Shown in pieces: positions 8,347 to 16,803 of a stretch of 41,779 bases of DNA (positions are counted from its first letter, which is position 1; the number at the start of each line of letters is the position of its first letter). Source of the stretch: an uncultured Mycoplasmatota bacterium (GTDB lineage: Bacteria > Bacillota_I > Bacilli_A > RF39 > UBA660). The DNA lies in assembly GCA_946498375.1 (NCBI GenBank), contig CAMMOI010000007.1:1-41779 (forward strand), given 5' to 3'. The notes beneath the pieces were generated by a model. It ran no database searches. It saw only the letters and a program-made list of their open reading frames with translations, and had not been told where the DNA came from. The translations under genes were made by a program, and so were the position numbers.

Positions 8347-8375
8347 ATCCTTTCAAAATAATGTTGAAAGGATGA
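8347..8375 (+). promoter_or_regulatory. Hairpin masking the ribosome binding site of the 8380 gene
   Basis: A perfect 10-bp inverted repeat (ATCCTTTCAA at 8347-8356, TTGAAAGGAT at 8364-8373) with a 7-base loop contains the AAAGGATGA Shine-Dalgarno in its 3' arm, directly before the ATG at 8380. It has no T-tract, so it is not a terminator. Folding would hide the RBS, as in translational switches or RNA thermometers. The role is inferred. Confidence 0.5.
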
Positions 8376-8379
8376 TTTC

Positions 8380-8811
8380 ATGGAAAATGAAGTAGATGTT
8401 TTAGATGAATTAAATAAAGGGGCATGTATGGGTATGGATGCAATTGATTTTATTATAGATAAAGTAGATAATGAAGCATTAAAAAAAGAACTTGATAATC
8501 AGCATCGAGAATATAAAGAAATATCCGAAGAAATAAATAATTTATATCCTGGTTATACAACAAAAAAAGAACCACATAAAACTAGTGCCATGAATAAAGC
8601 CATGACATGGTATGGTATTGAGATGAAAACTATGCTAGATCAAAGTACTTCAAAAATTACGGAATTATTACTTCAAGGAACAAACATGGGAATTATTGAG
8701 GGCAAGAAATTATTAAATCATAAAGAAGTAACAAAAGAAGTAAAAGATTTAATTGAAAAATATGTTGGTATGCAAGAAAAGGCTGTAGAAAAATTAAAAG
8801 AATTTTTATAA
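8380..8811 (+). CDS. Uncharacterised all-helical protein, ferritin-like or four-helix-bundle type
   Basis: The 143-residue protein appears fully helical. It resembles small uncharacterised clostridial proteins sharing patterns such as KGACMGMDAI at the N-terminus and LLLQGTNMGIIEGKK in the third quarter. These are probably four-helix bundles related to the ferritin-like superfamily, but I cannot see a full set of Glu/His iron ligands and claim no metal centre. There is no signal peptide or membrane segment. Its RBS lies in a hairpin stem and a strong terminator follows, so it is probably expressed separately under translational control. Function is unknown. Confidence 0.7.
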   Translation: MENEVDVLDELNKGACMGMDAIDFIIDKVDNEALKKELDNQHREYKEISEEINNLYPGYTTKKEPHKTSAMNKAMTWYGIEMKTMLDQSTSKITELLLQGTNMGIIEGKKLLNHKEVTKEVKDLIEKYVGMQEKAVEKLKEFL

Positions 8812-8815
8812 TAAT

Positions 8816-8846
8816 ACGTTAGAAAATTAACTTCTAACGTTTTTTT
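8816..8846 (+). terminator. Rho-independent terminator
   Basis: A perfect 9-bp stem (ACGTTAGAA at 8816-8824, TTCTAACGT at 8832-8840) with a 7-base loop runs into a T-tract to 8846, four bases after the preceding stop codon. Confidence 0.9.
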
Positions 8847-8885
8847 AAAGCTTTCTAAAATGTAAGATTAAAGTTGCAAAATTCA

Positions 8886-8894
8886 TGTTATAAT
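8886..8894 (+). promoter_or_regulatory. Extended -10 promoter of the bceRS-like genes
   Basis: TGTTATAAT is a consensus extended -10 element (TG-N-TATAAT). No good -35 is found 16-18 bp upstream. Transcription would start near 8901, just before the response-regulator start at 8915. Confidence 0.6.
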
Positions 8895-8914
8895 AAAAAT
8901 GAAATGGTGAATTT

Positions 8915-9576
8915 ATGAAAAAGATAATGATTGTAGAAGATGATAAGATAATTAAAGAACAATTAAAACAATTATTAGAAACCTCAGGTTATGAGGTAGT
9001 AACTCTTGATAATTTTGTCAATCCATTAAAGGATATTTAAACCTAAATTTTGATTTATTATTATTAGATATAAATTTACCTAGTCAAAATGGAGAGTTTA
9101 TTTTAAAAGAAATTAGAAAAACTTCTAATGTTCCTATTATTATGCTTACTAGCAAAGTTCAAGAAACAGATGAGGTTTTATCAATGTCTTATGGAGCTGA
9201 TGATTATATAACTAAGCCTTATAATCCTACAATATTACTTTTAAGAATTGCTAATATTTTTAAAAGAATGGAAAATAATACAAGTACATCATATTATAAC
9301 GATATAAAAGTATATCAAAACAAAGGATTGTTAGTAAAAGATGATAAAGTTTTAGATTTAACTAAAAATGAAATGATTATCTTTTCGTGTTTATTAAATA
9401 GTCGAGGCAATATTGTAACTCGTGATGAGTTAATGACTGAATTATGGAACAACGAAGAATATGTTAATGAAAATGCTTTAACAGTTAACATTAGTCGCCT
9501 AAGAGCAAAATTAGAGGAATTTGGTACCCACAATGCGATTGAAACAAAAAAAGGACAAGGATATAAATTATTATGA
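8915..9576 (+). pseudogene. BceR-like response regulator, interrupted by a frameshift
   Basis: The ATG at 8915 begins a typical receiver domain (MKKIMIVEDD) but meets TAA at 9038-9040 after 41 codons. The rest lies in the -1 frame: FDLLLLDINLP with the phospho-acceptor Asp, the Thr/Ser of MLTSK, the Lys of YITKPYNP, and an OmpR/PhoB winged helix ending in KGQGYKLL. One extra T in the TTT at 9036-9038 would give one continuous protein of about 220 residues. The break is either a true mutation or a homopolymer error. A shortened start at the ATG at 9142 would lack the phospho-acceptor. The stop overlaps the kinase start (ATGA). By context it would sense peptide antibiotics with the downstream kinase and ABC transporter. 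Confidence 0.85.
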
Positions 9577-10592
9577 AATTTGGCAAATATTTAGTTGATA
9601 AATATATAGAAATATTAATAGCTTGTTTTGGCTTTATAATTGTAATTATGATGCTTTTAGCTTTCAAGACATCTTCTCAAGTCATTATTGCTCTAATAGT
9701 TGTATTCTTTTTATTTAGTTTGATTATTATATTAACTAATTATTTAAAAAGAAGAAACTTTTACAATAATTTAATTGCCAATGTAAAAAAGTTAGATAAA
9801 AAATATTTAGTTTTAGAAATGTTGCAAGAGCCAACATTTTACGACGGAGAAATATTATACCAAGTATTATATGATATAAATAAATCAATGAATGAAAATG
9901 TAAAAGACTTAGAAATAAGTTTAAATGATTTTAAAGAATATATAGAATTATGGATACATGAAATAAAATTACCAATATCCAGTTTAACTTTAATGAATCA
10001 TAATAATAAGAATAAAATTGATAAAAGATATGAAGAACAGATAAATAAAATAGATAATTATGTAGATCAAATTCTTTATTTTGTAAGAAGTGAAAATGCT
10101 GAGAAAGATTATTTAATTAAAGAAAATAATTTAAAAAAAATTATTAATAATGTAGCCTTGAAAAATAAAAACGATTTACTCGAAAATAATATTAATTTTG
10201 TGGTAGAAGTGGGAAGTGAAATAGTTCTTACTGATTCTAAATGGCTTGAGTTTATTATTAATCAAATTATAAGTAATAGTATTAAATATACAAGAAATAA
10301 TAAAGATAAGGTTATTAAAATATATGTAGAAGAACTACCTAGACAAATAGATTTACATATTTATGATAATGGAATAGGGATTCCTGCTAAAGATATAAAA
10401 AGAGTATTTGATAAAACTTTTACAGGGGAAAATGTCCGAAATAGATCTAAATCAACTGGAATGGGACTTTATATAGTTAAGAAATTATGTGATAAATTAG
10501 GGCATAAAATTTCTATTGAGTCTGTTGTTAATGAATATACCGAAGTTAAGATATCTTTTTCCAAAAATGATTTTTATAAAATAAATGACTAA
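9573..10592 (+). CDS. BceS-like intramembrane-sensing histidine kinase
   Basis: The 339-residue kinase has two closely spaced N-terminal membrane helices (about 12-30 and 37-56) with almost no extracellular loop, typical of intramembrane-sensing kinases that read the state of a BceAB transporter. The phospho-acceptor is H129 in LWIHEIKLPISS. The ATPase has an N-box with N235 (IISNSIKYT), a G1 box DNGIGIP at 265-271 and a G2 box TGMGLYIV. It overlaps the response-regulator stop by four bases and is followed by a BceR-type box and the transporter genes. It appears intact even though its partner is frameshifted. Confidence 0.9.
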   Translation: MKFGKYLVDKYIEILIACFGFIIVIMMLLAFKTSSQVIIALIVVFFLFSLIIILTNYLKRRNFYNNLIANVKKLDKKYLVLEMLQEPTFYDGEILYQVLYDINKSMNENVKDLEISLNDFKEYIELWIHEIKLPISSLTLMNHNNKNKIDKRYEEQINKIDNYVDQILYFVRSENAEKDYLIKENNLKKIINNVALKNKNDLLENNINFVVEVGSEIVLTDSKWLEFIINQIISNSIKYTRNNKDKVIKIYVEELPRQIDLHIYDNGIGIPAKDIKRVFDKTFTGENVRNRSKSTGMGLYIVKKLCDKLGHKISIESVVNEYTEVKISFSKNDFYKIND

Positions 10593-10599
10593 TCTATTA

Positions 10600-10613
10600 T
10601 TACAAAAGTGTAA
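10600..10613 (+). promoter_or_regulatory. BceR-type operator upstream of bceAB
   Basis: TTACA-AAAG-TGTAA exactly fits the TNACA-N4-TGTAA inverted repeat described for BceR-like regulators. It lies directly after the kinase stop and before the candidate bceA promoter. An extra TGTAA half-site is at 10620-10624. Confidence 0.7.
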
Positions 10614-10634
10614 TGTTAATGTAATATTAAAATA

Positions 10635-10663
10635 ACGACATAATCGCCTTTTTATTTTAAGAT
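10635..10663 (+). promoter_or_regulatory. Candidate bceAB promoter
   Basis: ACGACA (10635-10640) and TAAGAT (10658-10663) are spaced by 17 bp, both imperfect, as expected for an activated promoter. The BceR-type box is centred about 60 bp upstream of the predicted start near 10670. Confidence 0.4.
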
Positions 10664-10686
10664 ATAAATATGAAAGGAGAAAAATT

Positions 10687-11454
10687 ATGGAAAGTATTTT
10701 AAAAATTGATAAGCTAGAAAAATATTATGGTAGCAGATCAAGTCTTACCAAAGCAATAGATAATATATCTTTTGAAGTTGATAAGGGCGAATTTGTAGCT
10801 ATCATGGGAGCTTCTGGCTCAGGTAAAACAACACTTTTAAATTGTATTTCGACAATAGATAAGGTGACAAGTGGTCATATTTTTGTATCTAAAGAAGATA
10901 TTACTAAATTAAAGGGTAATAAACTTAATAAATTTAGAAGGGAAGAGTTAGGTTTTATCTTTCAAGATTTTAATCTGCTTGATACTTTGACTGCTTATGA
11001 AAATATAGCTTTAGCTTTATCTATTCAAAATGTGAAAGCCAGTGAAATTGCAAGAAGAGTTGATAAAGTTGCTAAAGAACTTGATATTAAAGATGTATTA
11101 AAAAAATATCCCTATCAGATGAGTGGAGGGCAAAAACAAAGAGTAGCATCTGCCAGAGCAATTATTACTAACCCAAAACTTGTCTTAGCCGATGAGCCCA
11201 CCGGTGCTTTGGATTCAAAATCAGCTAAGATGCTGCTTGAAAGATTTGATTATTTGAACAAAGAACTTAAAGCTACAATTCTTATGGTCACTCATGATGC
11301 TTTTACAGCTAGTTACGCAACACGAGTAATTTTTATCAAGGATGGTAAAATTTTTAATGAATTAAATAAAGGTGATGATTCAAGAAAAGAATTTTTTGAT
11401 AAAATTATTGATGTTGTAACCCTTTTAGGTGGCGATTTAAACGATGCTCTTTAA
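10687..11454 (+). CDS. BceA-like ABC transporter ATPase (peptide-antibiotic resistance)
   Basis: The 255-residue ATPase has Walker A GASGSGKTT (41-49), a Q-loop in FIFQDFNLL, signature MSGGQKQR (145-152), Walker B LVLADE (165-170) and a switch His in VTHD. It belongs to the MacB/BceA group that pairs with FtsX-type permeases. With the BceB-like permease it would remove peptide antibiotics from lipid II-cycle targets and signal to the BceS-like kinase. AAAGGAG at 10673-10679 precedes the ATG. The last codons overlap the permease start by 11 bases. Confidence 0.92.
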   Translation: MESILKIDKLEKYYGSRSSLTKAIDNISFEVDKGEFVAIMGASGSGKTTLLNCISTIDKVTSGHIFVSKEDITKLKGNKLNKFRREELGFIFQDFNLLDTLTAYENIALALSIQNVKASEIARRVDKVAKELDIKDVLKKYPYQMSGGQKQRVASARAIITNPKLVLADEPTGALDSKSAKMLLERFDYLNKELKATILMVTHDAFTASYATRVIFIKDGKIFNELNKGDDSRKEFFDKIIDVVTLLGGDLNDAL

Positions 11455-13492
11455 ATTATCGATCAAAAATATTGCTAGAAGTATAAAAGATTATGCCATC
11501 TACTTTTTTACTTTGATATTAGGTGTGGCAATATTTTATATATTTAATGCGATTGAAAGCCAAACTGTGATGATGAATGTATCATCTTCGACTTATGAAA
11601 TTATTGATCTTATGAATAATATGTTATCTGGTGTAAGTGTTTTTGTAGCATTTGTACTAGGCTTCCTAATTATTTATGCAAACCGATTTTTGATGAAAAG
11701 AAGAAATAAAGAGTTTGGTATATATTTAACTTTAGGTATGAGCAAAAGAAAAATATCTTTAATATTATTTTTAGAAACATTAATTGTTGGATGTATATCA
11801 TTAGTTGTAGGTTTAGTTCTTGGTACAGCCTTATCTCAATTAATGAGTCTACTTGTTGCAAATATGTTTGAAGCAAAGATGACTGAATTTGAGTTTGTAT
11901 TTTCCTCAGCATCTTGTATTAAAACACTTATTTATTTTAGTGTAATGTATATACTTGTTATGATTTTTAATACATTTAATGTTAGTCGTTGTAAGTTAAT
12001 TGATTTGCTTAATGCAAATAAAAAATCTGAAAAAATCAAATTGAAAAATCCTTGGCTATGTGTAATTGTATTTATAATTTCTGCTTGTCTGTTAGCTTAT
12101 GCTTACTGGTGTGTAACATCTGGCATAACAGATATGCAAACTGCTGATAAAATATTAATTCCAATAGCTTTAGGAGCAATATCTACATTTTTCGTCTTTT
12201 GGTCTTTATCAGGATTATTACTTAAAATATTTATGAGTATGAAGAATGTTTATTATAAAGGATTAAATAGTTTTACATTAAGACAATTTTGTAGCAAGAT
12301 TAATACAACTGTATTTTCAATGACTATTATATGTTTAATGTTGTTCTTTACAATTTGTGTATTATCAAGTGCAATTTCAATTAGAAATTCAATGACCAGT
12401 AATTTAAAAACCATGGTTCCTGCTGATAACCAACTTGATAAAACATTAGATTTACCTACTGATTCTGGATATTCTAAGGGTATAATTGATGATTCTAAAA
12501 TACCGATAAGCAAAACTTTAGATAGATTAGGTTTTGATACAGATAAATACTTTAAAGATATAATTGAATTTGATTTATATGCTAGTGATGAATATTTAAT
12601 TAGAGATACTTTAGGATCTTCTTATGATGAAATTGCTAAACAATTTCCGTATTTAGATTATGATATGGCCGAAACTTTTATTAAGATGAGTGATTATAAT
12701 AAACTTGCTAAATTATATAACTTAGAACAAATACATTTAAGTGATAATGAGTATGTAATTGTAGCCGATTTTGATTCATGGATTAATATTAGAAATGAAG
12801 GTTTAAAACATAATACATCCCTTACAATAGATGGAATTACTTTAACTCCAAAATATGATAAGTGTATAAATGTTTTTGTTTATATGACGAGTAGTCATAT
12901 TAATACTGGAATATTTGTTGTTCCTGATGAAGTTTTAAATAATATGCCAAGAGAAAGTGGAATATTAATTGCCAATTACAATGCTGATACCGAAGAAGAA
13001 AAACAAGAAATAGAAGATATGATCATTGCAACTGAAAATAGTCCTTATGCACTAAATACGGATATTGAAGCAAGCACTAAAATATCTTTATACGAAAGTA
13101 GTGTTGGACTAGGAGCAATGATTACATTTATTGGTCTATATTTAGGTATTGTATTCTTAATTGCCAGTGCTGCTATTTTAGCATTAAAAGAATTGTCTGA
13201 GTCTACTGATAATAAAGAAAGATTTAGAATGCTTAGAAAGATTGGGACTGATGAAAAAATGCTTAACAAGGCATTGTTTAGACAAATAGGTATATTCTTT
13301 CTATTTCCATTAGTACTTGCAATTATTCATTCTATTTTTGGTATTAAATTTTGTGCCTATCTTTTAGAGACCTTTGGTAAGGAAAAATTAATATATTCTA
13401 TTATTATGACAGCAGGAATTATTATATTTATTTATGGTGGCTATTTTTTAATAACTTATTTATGTAGTAAAAATATTATAAAGGATAAGTAA
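11444..13492 (+). CDS. BceB-like ABC transporter permease
   Basis: The 682-residue membrane protein begins with FKLSIKNIARSIKDYAIYFF, characteristic of BceB permeases. It has about ten predicted membrane helices and a large extracellular domain (roughly residues 315-550) between helices seven and eight, which in this family binds the peptide antibiotic and informs the kinase. Paired C-terminal helices follow (near 560-585, 610-632 and 650-675). AGGTGG upstream and the 11-base overlap with the ATPase gene indicate coupled translation. Confidence 0.9.
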   Translation: MLFKLSIKNIARSIKDYAIYFFTLILGVAIFYIFNAIESQTVMMNVSSSTYEIIDLMNNMLSGVSVFVAFVLGFLIIYANRFLMKRRNKEFGIYLTLGMSKRKISLILFLETLIVGCISLVVGLVLGTALSQLMSLLVANMFEAKMTEFEFVFSSASCIKTLIYFSVMYILVMIFNTFNVSRCKLIDLLNANKKSEKIKLKNPWLCVIVFIISACLLAYAYWCVTSGITDMQTADKILIPIALGAISTFFVFWSLSGLLLKIFMSMKNVYYKGLNSFTLRQFCSKINTTVFSMTIICLMLFFTICVLSSAISIRNSMTSNLKTMVPADNQLDKTLDLPTDSGYSKGIIDDSKIPISKTLDRLGFDTDKYFKDIIEFDLYASDEYLIRDTLGSSYDEIAKQFPYLDYDMAETFIKMSDYNKLAKLYNLEQIHLSDNEYVIVADFDSWINIRNEGLKHNTSLTIDGITLTPKYDKCINVFVYMTSSHINTGIFVVPDEVLNNMPRESGILIANYNADTEEEKQEIEDMIIATENSPYALNTDIEASTKISLYESSVGLGAMITFIGLYLGIVFLIASAAILALKELSESTDNKERFRMLRKIGTDEKMLNKALFRQIGIFFLFPLVLAIIHSIFGIKFCAYLLETFGKEKLIYSIIMTAGIIIFIYGGYFLITYLCSKNIIKDK

Positions 13493-13566
13493 AAAATGAT
13501 TTTAGCTTATAATTGTCCGGCTATTTGGCAGATGATTATATTAATAGTAAAGGGAAAAATAAAAAA

Positions 13567-13594
13567 TTAGCAACTATTGCTAATCCTTAGCTAA
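13567..13594. repeat. TTAGC/GCTAA inverted repeats before the vanZ-like gene
   Basis: TTAGCAA (13567-13573) and TTGCTAA (13577-13583) form a perfect 7-bp dyad with a 3-base spacer, followed by the palindrome TTAGCTAA (13587-13594) that ends two bases before the ATG at 13596. There is no T-tract, so it is not a terminator. It may be an operator or RNA hairpin. No Shine-Dalgarno is seen for the downstream gene. Confidence 0.35.
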
Positions 13595-13595
13595 T

Positions 13596-14680
13596 ATGAA
13601 TTATTTAGAAGCAATAAAAACAGCAATAATTATCTTTCCAATTATAGCATTAATATTTACTATACCTTTTATATTACATCAATATCATAAATATGGTTCT
13701 ATAAATAAATTTAGAGTTTTAATAATATATTCATTTATCCTTTATTTAATTACAATATATTCTCTTGTAATATTTCCACTTCCTAACAAATCAGAAATAA
13801 ATATTTTAAATAAAGCTATTCAACTGCAACCATTTAACTTTATAAAATCCTTTTTACAAGAAACATCTTTTAATTTATTTAAACCTCAAACTTATTTTAA
13901 AATATTTACAGAACCAGCTTTTTATACGGTTGCTTTTAATATTATAATGACTATACCTTTAGGAATGTATTTAAGATATTATTTTAGTTGTAGTCTAAAA
14001 AAACTTTAATTATAAGTTTTATATTAAGTTTGTTTTTTGAATTTACCCAACTAACTGGATTATATTTTATATATCCATCTCCTTATAGAGTATTTGATGT
14101 TGATGATTTAATAATGAATACTTTAGGAGCCATAATCGGTTATTTTATAATGAACTTTATAAAAGGTTTTCTTCCAAGCCGTCAAAAAATGGATGAAGAT
14201 GCTTATTTTAAAGGACAAAATATATCAGGAATGAAAAGAATTACGTTATTTTATTTAGATTGTTTTCTTTATATTGTATTTAGTTTAATAATGAGTTTAT
14301 TTATTCATAAATATGTTTTTACTATTATGTATATCATCTACTATGTTATTTACCCTATATTAAATAATAATCAAACAATTGGTAGTCAGTTTCTAAATAT
14401 TAGATTCCAAATAAATAATTATAAAATAATTAAGCTATTATTTATAAATGAATTTTTATATTTATATTATTTTGGTACTATCATAATTATATTTTCTTTA
14501 ACTATGTTTATATCTATGTATTTAGAATTATTTTTAAGCATTATACTATATATTACAATTACTATTTTTAGTTTATTATTTTATGCATTTAATGTAATAT
14601 ATTTAATAAAACAAAAACATATGTTTTATGATAAATTATTTGATATTAAATATCAAAGTACTGTAAATAAAAACAAGTAA
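13596..14680 (+). pseudogene. VanZ-RDD fusion membrane protein, split by a frameshift
   Basis: The first part (13596-14009) is a VanZ-like membrane region (SLVIFPLP, then FNIIMTIPLGMYLRYYF) ending at a premature TAA. The -1 frame then reads TLIISFILSLFFEFTQLTG and VFDVDDLIMNTLG, the usual VanZ continuation, followed by an RDD-type domain (TLFYLDCFLYIVFSLIMS, then QTIGSQFLNIRF) to 14680. The shift lies in the A-run 13997-14003, where one more A would restore a protein of about 360 residues. In the upstream frame this run is A-AAA-AAA, a known slippery heptamer, so real frameshifting or polymerase slippage is possible alongside mutation or sequencing error. VanZ relatives have been linked to glycopeptide tolerance; the role here is unknown. 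Confidence 0.85.
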
Positions 14681-14698
14681 TTTTATTTGCTTGTTTTT
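14669..14698 (+). terminator. Rho-independent terminator after the vanZ-like gene
   Basis: AAAAACAAG (14669-14677) pairs perfectly with CTTGTTTTT (14690-14698) across a 12-base loop. The 5' arm overlaps the last codons of the VanZ-RDD reading frame. Confidence 0.7.
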
Positions 14699-14707
14699 AA
14701 ATATTTG

Positions 14708-14736
14708 TTGTACTCATACCAAATATTTAGTATGAT
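14708..14736 (+). promoter_or_regulatory. Candidate promoter of the natAB-like operon
   Basis: TTGTAC (14708-14713) and TATGAT (14731-14736) are 17 bp apart, immediately after the terminator of the previous gene and about 40 bp before the RBS of the ATPase gene. Confidence 0.45.
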
Positions 14737-14776
14737 AAACATGTCTTATAAATATAAAAAATATAGGAGTGAAAAA

Positions 14777-15535
14777 ATGATAGTAGTAGAACATGTAACC
14801 AAAAAATTTGAACGATTCAAAAATAAAAAAGAAAAAGAAGAATTTTATGCTGATAATGATATTTCATTTCAAGCAAACGATGGTGAAATCATTGGAATTT
14901 TAGGACCTAATGGGGCAGGTAAGACAACGCTTCTTAGAATGATTGCTGGTATTTTAAAGCCAACTAAAGGTACTATTACTTTTGATAAAATGACCTATGC
15001 AGATCAAGAAATTGAAATAAAAAAACAAATTGCCTATCTTTCTGGAAATACTAAATTATATGATACATTAACTTGCTATGAATTATTAAAAATGTGTTGT
15101 GATATTTATAAGGTGAAAAAAGATAGTCAGGAAAAAAGAATTAAAGAAGTTACCAAGGTTTTGAAAATGGAAAGCTTTTTATATAATAAGATAGCTAATT
15201 TATCAACTGGTCAAACGCAAAAAGTAAATATTGCAAGATGTTTAGTACATAATCCTAAATATTATATTTTAGATGAAGCTACAACTGGTTTAGATATTAT
15301 TTCTAGTCAAATTATTCTTGATTTTATTAAAAAGGAAAAATTAAAAAATAAGATTATTTTATATTCTACCCATTATATGGAAGAAGCAGAAAATATTTGT
15401 GATAGAGTAATTATGATAAATAAGGGAAAGGTAATAGAAACAGGTACTCCTAAAGAAATAAAAAAGAAAACAAAGACAACTAATCTACGTGATGCATTCT
15501 TTAGTTTAATAGGAGGGAATTTAGATGAGGAATAG
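14777..15535 (+). CDS. NatA-like ABC transporter ATPase
   Basis: The 252-residue ATPase has Walker A GPNGAGKT (43-50), an LSTGQ signature (142-146), Walker B YYILDE (162-167) and a switch His in STHYMEEA. The LSTGQ variant and the ABC-2-type permease partner match the NatAB sodium-exporter group, though transported substrates vary in this family. The start at 14777 is fixed by AGGAGTG at 14765-14771; a longer in-frame reading from 14687 runs through the terminator and promoter and is not credible. It overlaps the permease gene by 11 bases. Confidence 0.88.
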   Translation: MIVVEHVTKKFERFKNKKEKEEFYADNDISFQANDGEIIGILGPNGAGKTTLLRMIAGILKPTKGTITFDKMTYADQEIEIKKQIAYLSGNTKLYDTLTCYELLKMCCDIYKVKKDSQEKRIKEVTKVLKMESFLYNKIANLSTGQTQKVNIARCLVHNPKYYILDEATTGLDIISSQIILDFIKKEKLKNKIILYSTHYMEEAENICDRVIMINKGKVIETGTPKEIKKKTKTTNLRDAFFSLIGGNLDEE

Positions 15536-16676
15536 TAATTTATATAATATTTTAAAAAAAGAATTAAGAGAATTATTTCGTGATAAAAAATCTTTGGCAA
15601 TGATGTTAGTGATCCCTATATTTATTCCCTTACTTATAATAGGAATGTCTGCTTTATTTGAATCTCAAATGAATAAGGATATTGAGCAGTATAATAAAAT
15701 TGGTTTTAATTATGAATTATCAGAATCAGAAAAGGCTTTAGCAAAAGAAATGGACATTGATGTAACATCTGATAATACCAAAAATTTAAAACAAAAATAT
15801 GAGAATGGTGAAATAAATTTATATATTACTAAAAAAGATAATCATTATACCCTAAATAGTGATGGCAGTGATGAAAGTACTTATGCAATTAGTTTAATGG
15901 AAACCTATTTTAATACTTATAAAGAAATGTTACAAAAACAAGCCTTAGAACAAAATAATATTAATACTGATCAGATATTAAATATTATTACAGTAGATCA
16001 AAAAATAACTGAGGAAGATAATTTTTTTGCCAGTTATATTAAAAACTACGCTTTCTTATTTATTTTAATGGCAATTACTGTATCCGCAACTTATCCAGCA
16101 ACAGATACTACCGCTGGAGAAAGGGAACGTGGTACACTAGAAACTTTACTTACTTTTCCAATTAAGAGTAAAGATATCATTATTGGTAAATTCTTAGGAG
16201 TAACAGTCTCATCTATTATAACTGGACTTTTAAGTTTAGCTCTTGCCATTATTTCTTTATTATTAACTAAGGACATGTTTACGCTTTATAAAGGAATAGA
16301 TGTTATGTATTCTTTTAGCAGTATAATTTATTCTATCATAGTAATTATTACTTATTCCTTTTTTATCAGCGGCCTTTGTATTGCAATTGCGTCAACTTCT
16401 AAAACCTTTAAAGAGGCTCAAAGTGCTTTAACTCCTTTAACTTTTATATCCCTTTTTCCAGGAATGATTGCTTTTATGATTGGAATAACTACTACACCAT
16501 TAATTTCGATAATTCCATTTTTAAACTTTACAACGATATTTACTGATATTACTGCAGGTAATATTAATATTCTGCACATAGTTTTAATGATGGTATCAAC
16601 GATTTTTTATATTAGCATTGTCTTTTTCTATATTATCAAGCAATATAAATCAGAAAAAATCTTATTTGCTAAATAA
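15525..16676 (+). CDS. NatB-like ABC-2 type permease
   Basis: The 383-residue permease has an N-terminal membrane helix (about 25-45), an external domain to about 175, and five further helices in the C-terminal half. The family motif ERGTLETLLTFPIKSKDI lies after the second helix. This matches the NatB/ABC-2 architecture. AGGAGGG at 15511-15517 provides a strong RBS within the end of the ATPase gene. With the ATPase it would form an efflux pump, possibly for sodium or a drug. A terminator follows. Confidence 0.85.
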   Translation: MRNSNLYNILKKELRELFRDKKSLAMMLVIPIFIPLLIIGMSALFESQMNKDIEQYNKIGFNYELSESEKALAKEMDIDVTSDNTKNLKQKYENGEINLYITKKDNHYTLNSDGSDESTYAISLMETYFNTYKEMLQKQALEQNNINTDQILNIITVDQKITEEDNFFASYIKNYAFLFILMAITVSATYPATDTTAGERERGTLETLLTFPIKSKDIIIGKFLGVTVSSIITGLLSLALAIISLLLTKDMFTLYKGIDVMYSFSSIIYSIIVIITYSFFISGLCIAIASTSKTFKEAQSALTPLTFISLFPGMIAFMIGITTTPLISIIPFLNFTTIFTDITAGNINILHIVLMMVSTIFYISIVFFYIIKQYKSEKILFAK

Positions 16677-16691
16677 CAAAATAATTTTATT

Positions 16692-16713
16692 AAGAGTTTT
16701 TAACTCTTTTTTT
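16692..16713 (+). terminator. Rho-independent terminator of the natAB-like operon
   Basis: AAGAGTT (16692-16698) and AACTCTT (16702-16708) form a 7-bp stem with a TTT loop followed by T residues to 16713. Confidence 0.8.
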
Positions 16714-16732
16714 ATTACTTCAAAAAACTATA

Positions 16733-16761
16733 TTGACATAGTGTCAGAATAGCTGTATAAT
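16733..16761 (+). promoter_or_regulatory. Consensus sigma-A promoter of the TetR operon
   Basis: TTGACA (16733-16738) and TATAAT (16756-16761) are both perfect and separated by 17 bp. The predicted start is near 16768. The strength of this promoter and its two flanking dyads suggest tight repression. Confidence 0.92.
16734..16746. promoter_or_regulatory. TetR operator 1, overlapping the -35
   Basis: TGACA-TAG-TGTCA is a perfect dyad that includes the -35 hexamer. The same half-sites recur 39 bp downstream, so this is probably the autoregulatory site of the TetR protein encoded next. Confidence 0.75.
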
Positions 16762-16772
16762 TCATTAGATAC

Positions 16773-16785
16773 TGACACTGTGTCA
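16773..16785. promoter_or_regulatory. TetR operator 2, just downstream of the start point
   Basis: TGACA-CTG-TGTCA repeats the half-sites of operator 1 with the same 3-base spacer. Bound repressor here would block the transcript a few bases after its start. Confidence 0.75.
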
Positions 16786-16803
16786 ATACGAAAGGAGGAA
16801 TAT

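Noticed and set aside
9036-9042. TTTAAAC as a programmed -1 frameshift site in the response regulator
   Set aside because: The heptamer is in the wrong register: its zero frame is already the downstream frame, so slippage there would not join the two halves.
14687-14776. 30-residue N-terminal extension of the NatA-like ATPase
   Set aside because: It runs through a terminator and promoter and lacks an RBS; the family starts at the ATG at 14777.
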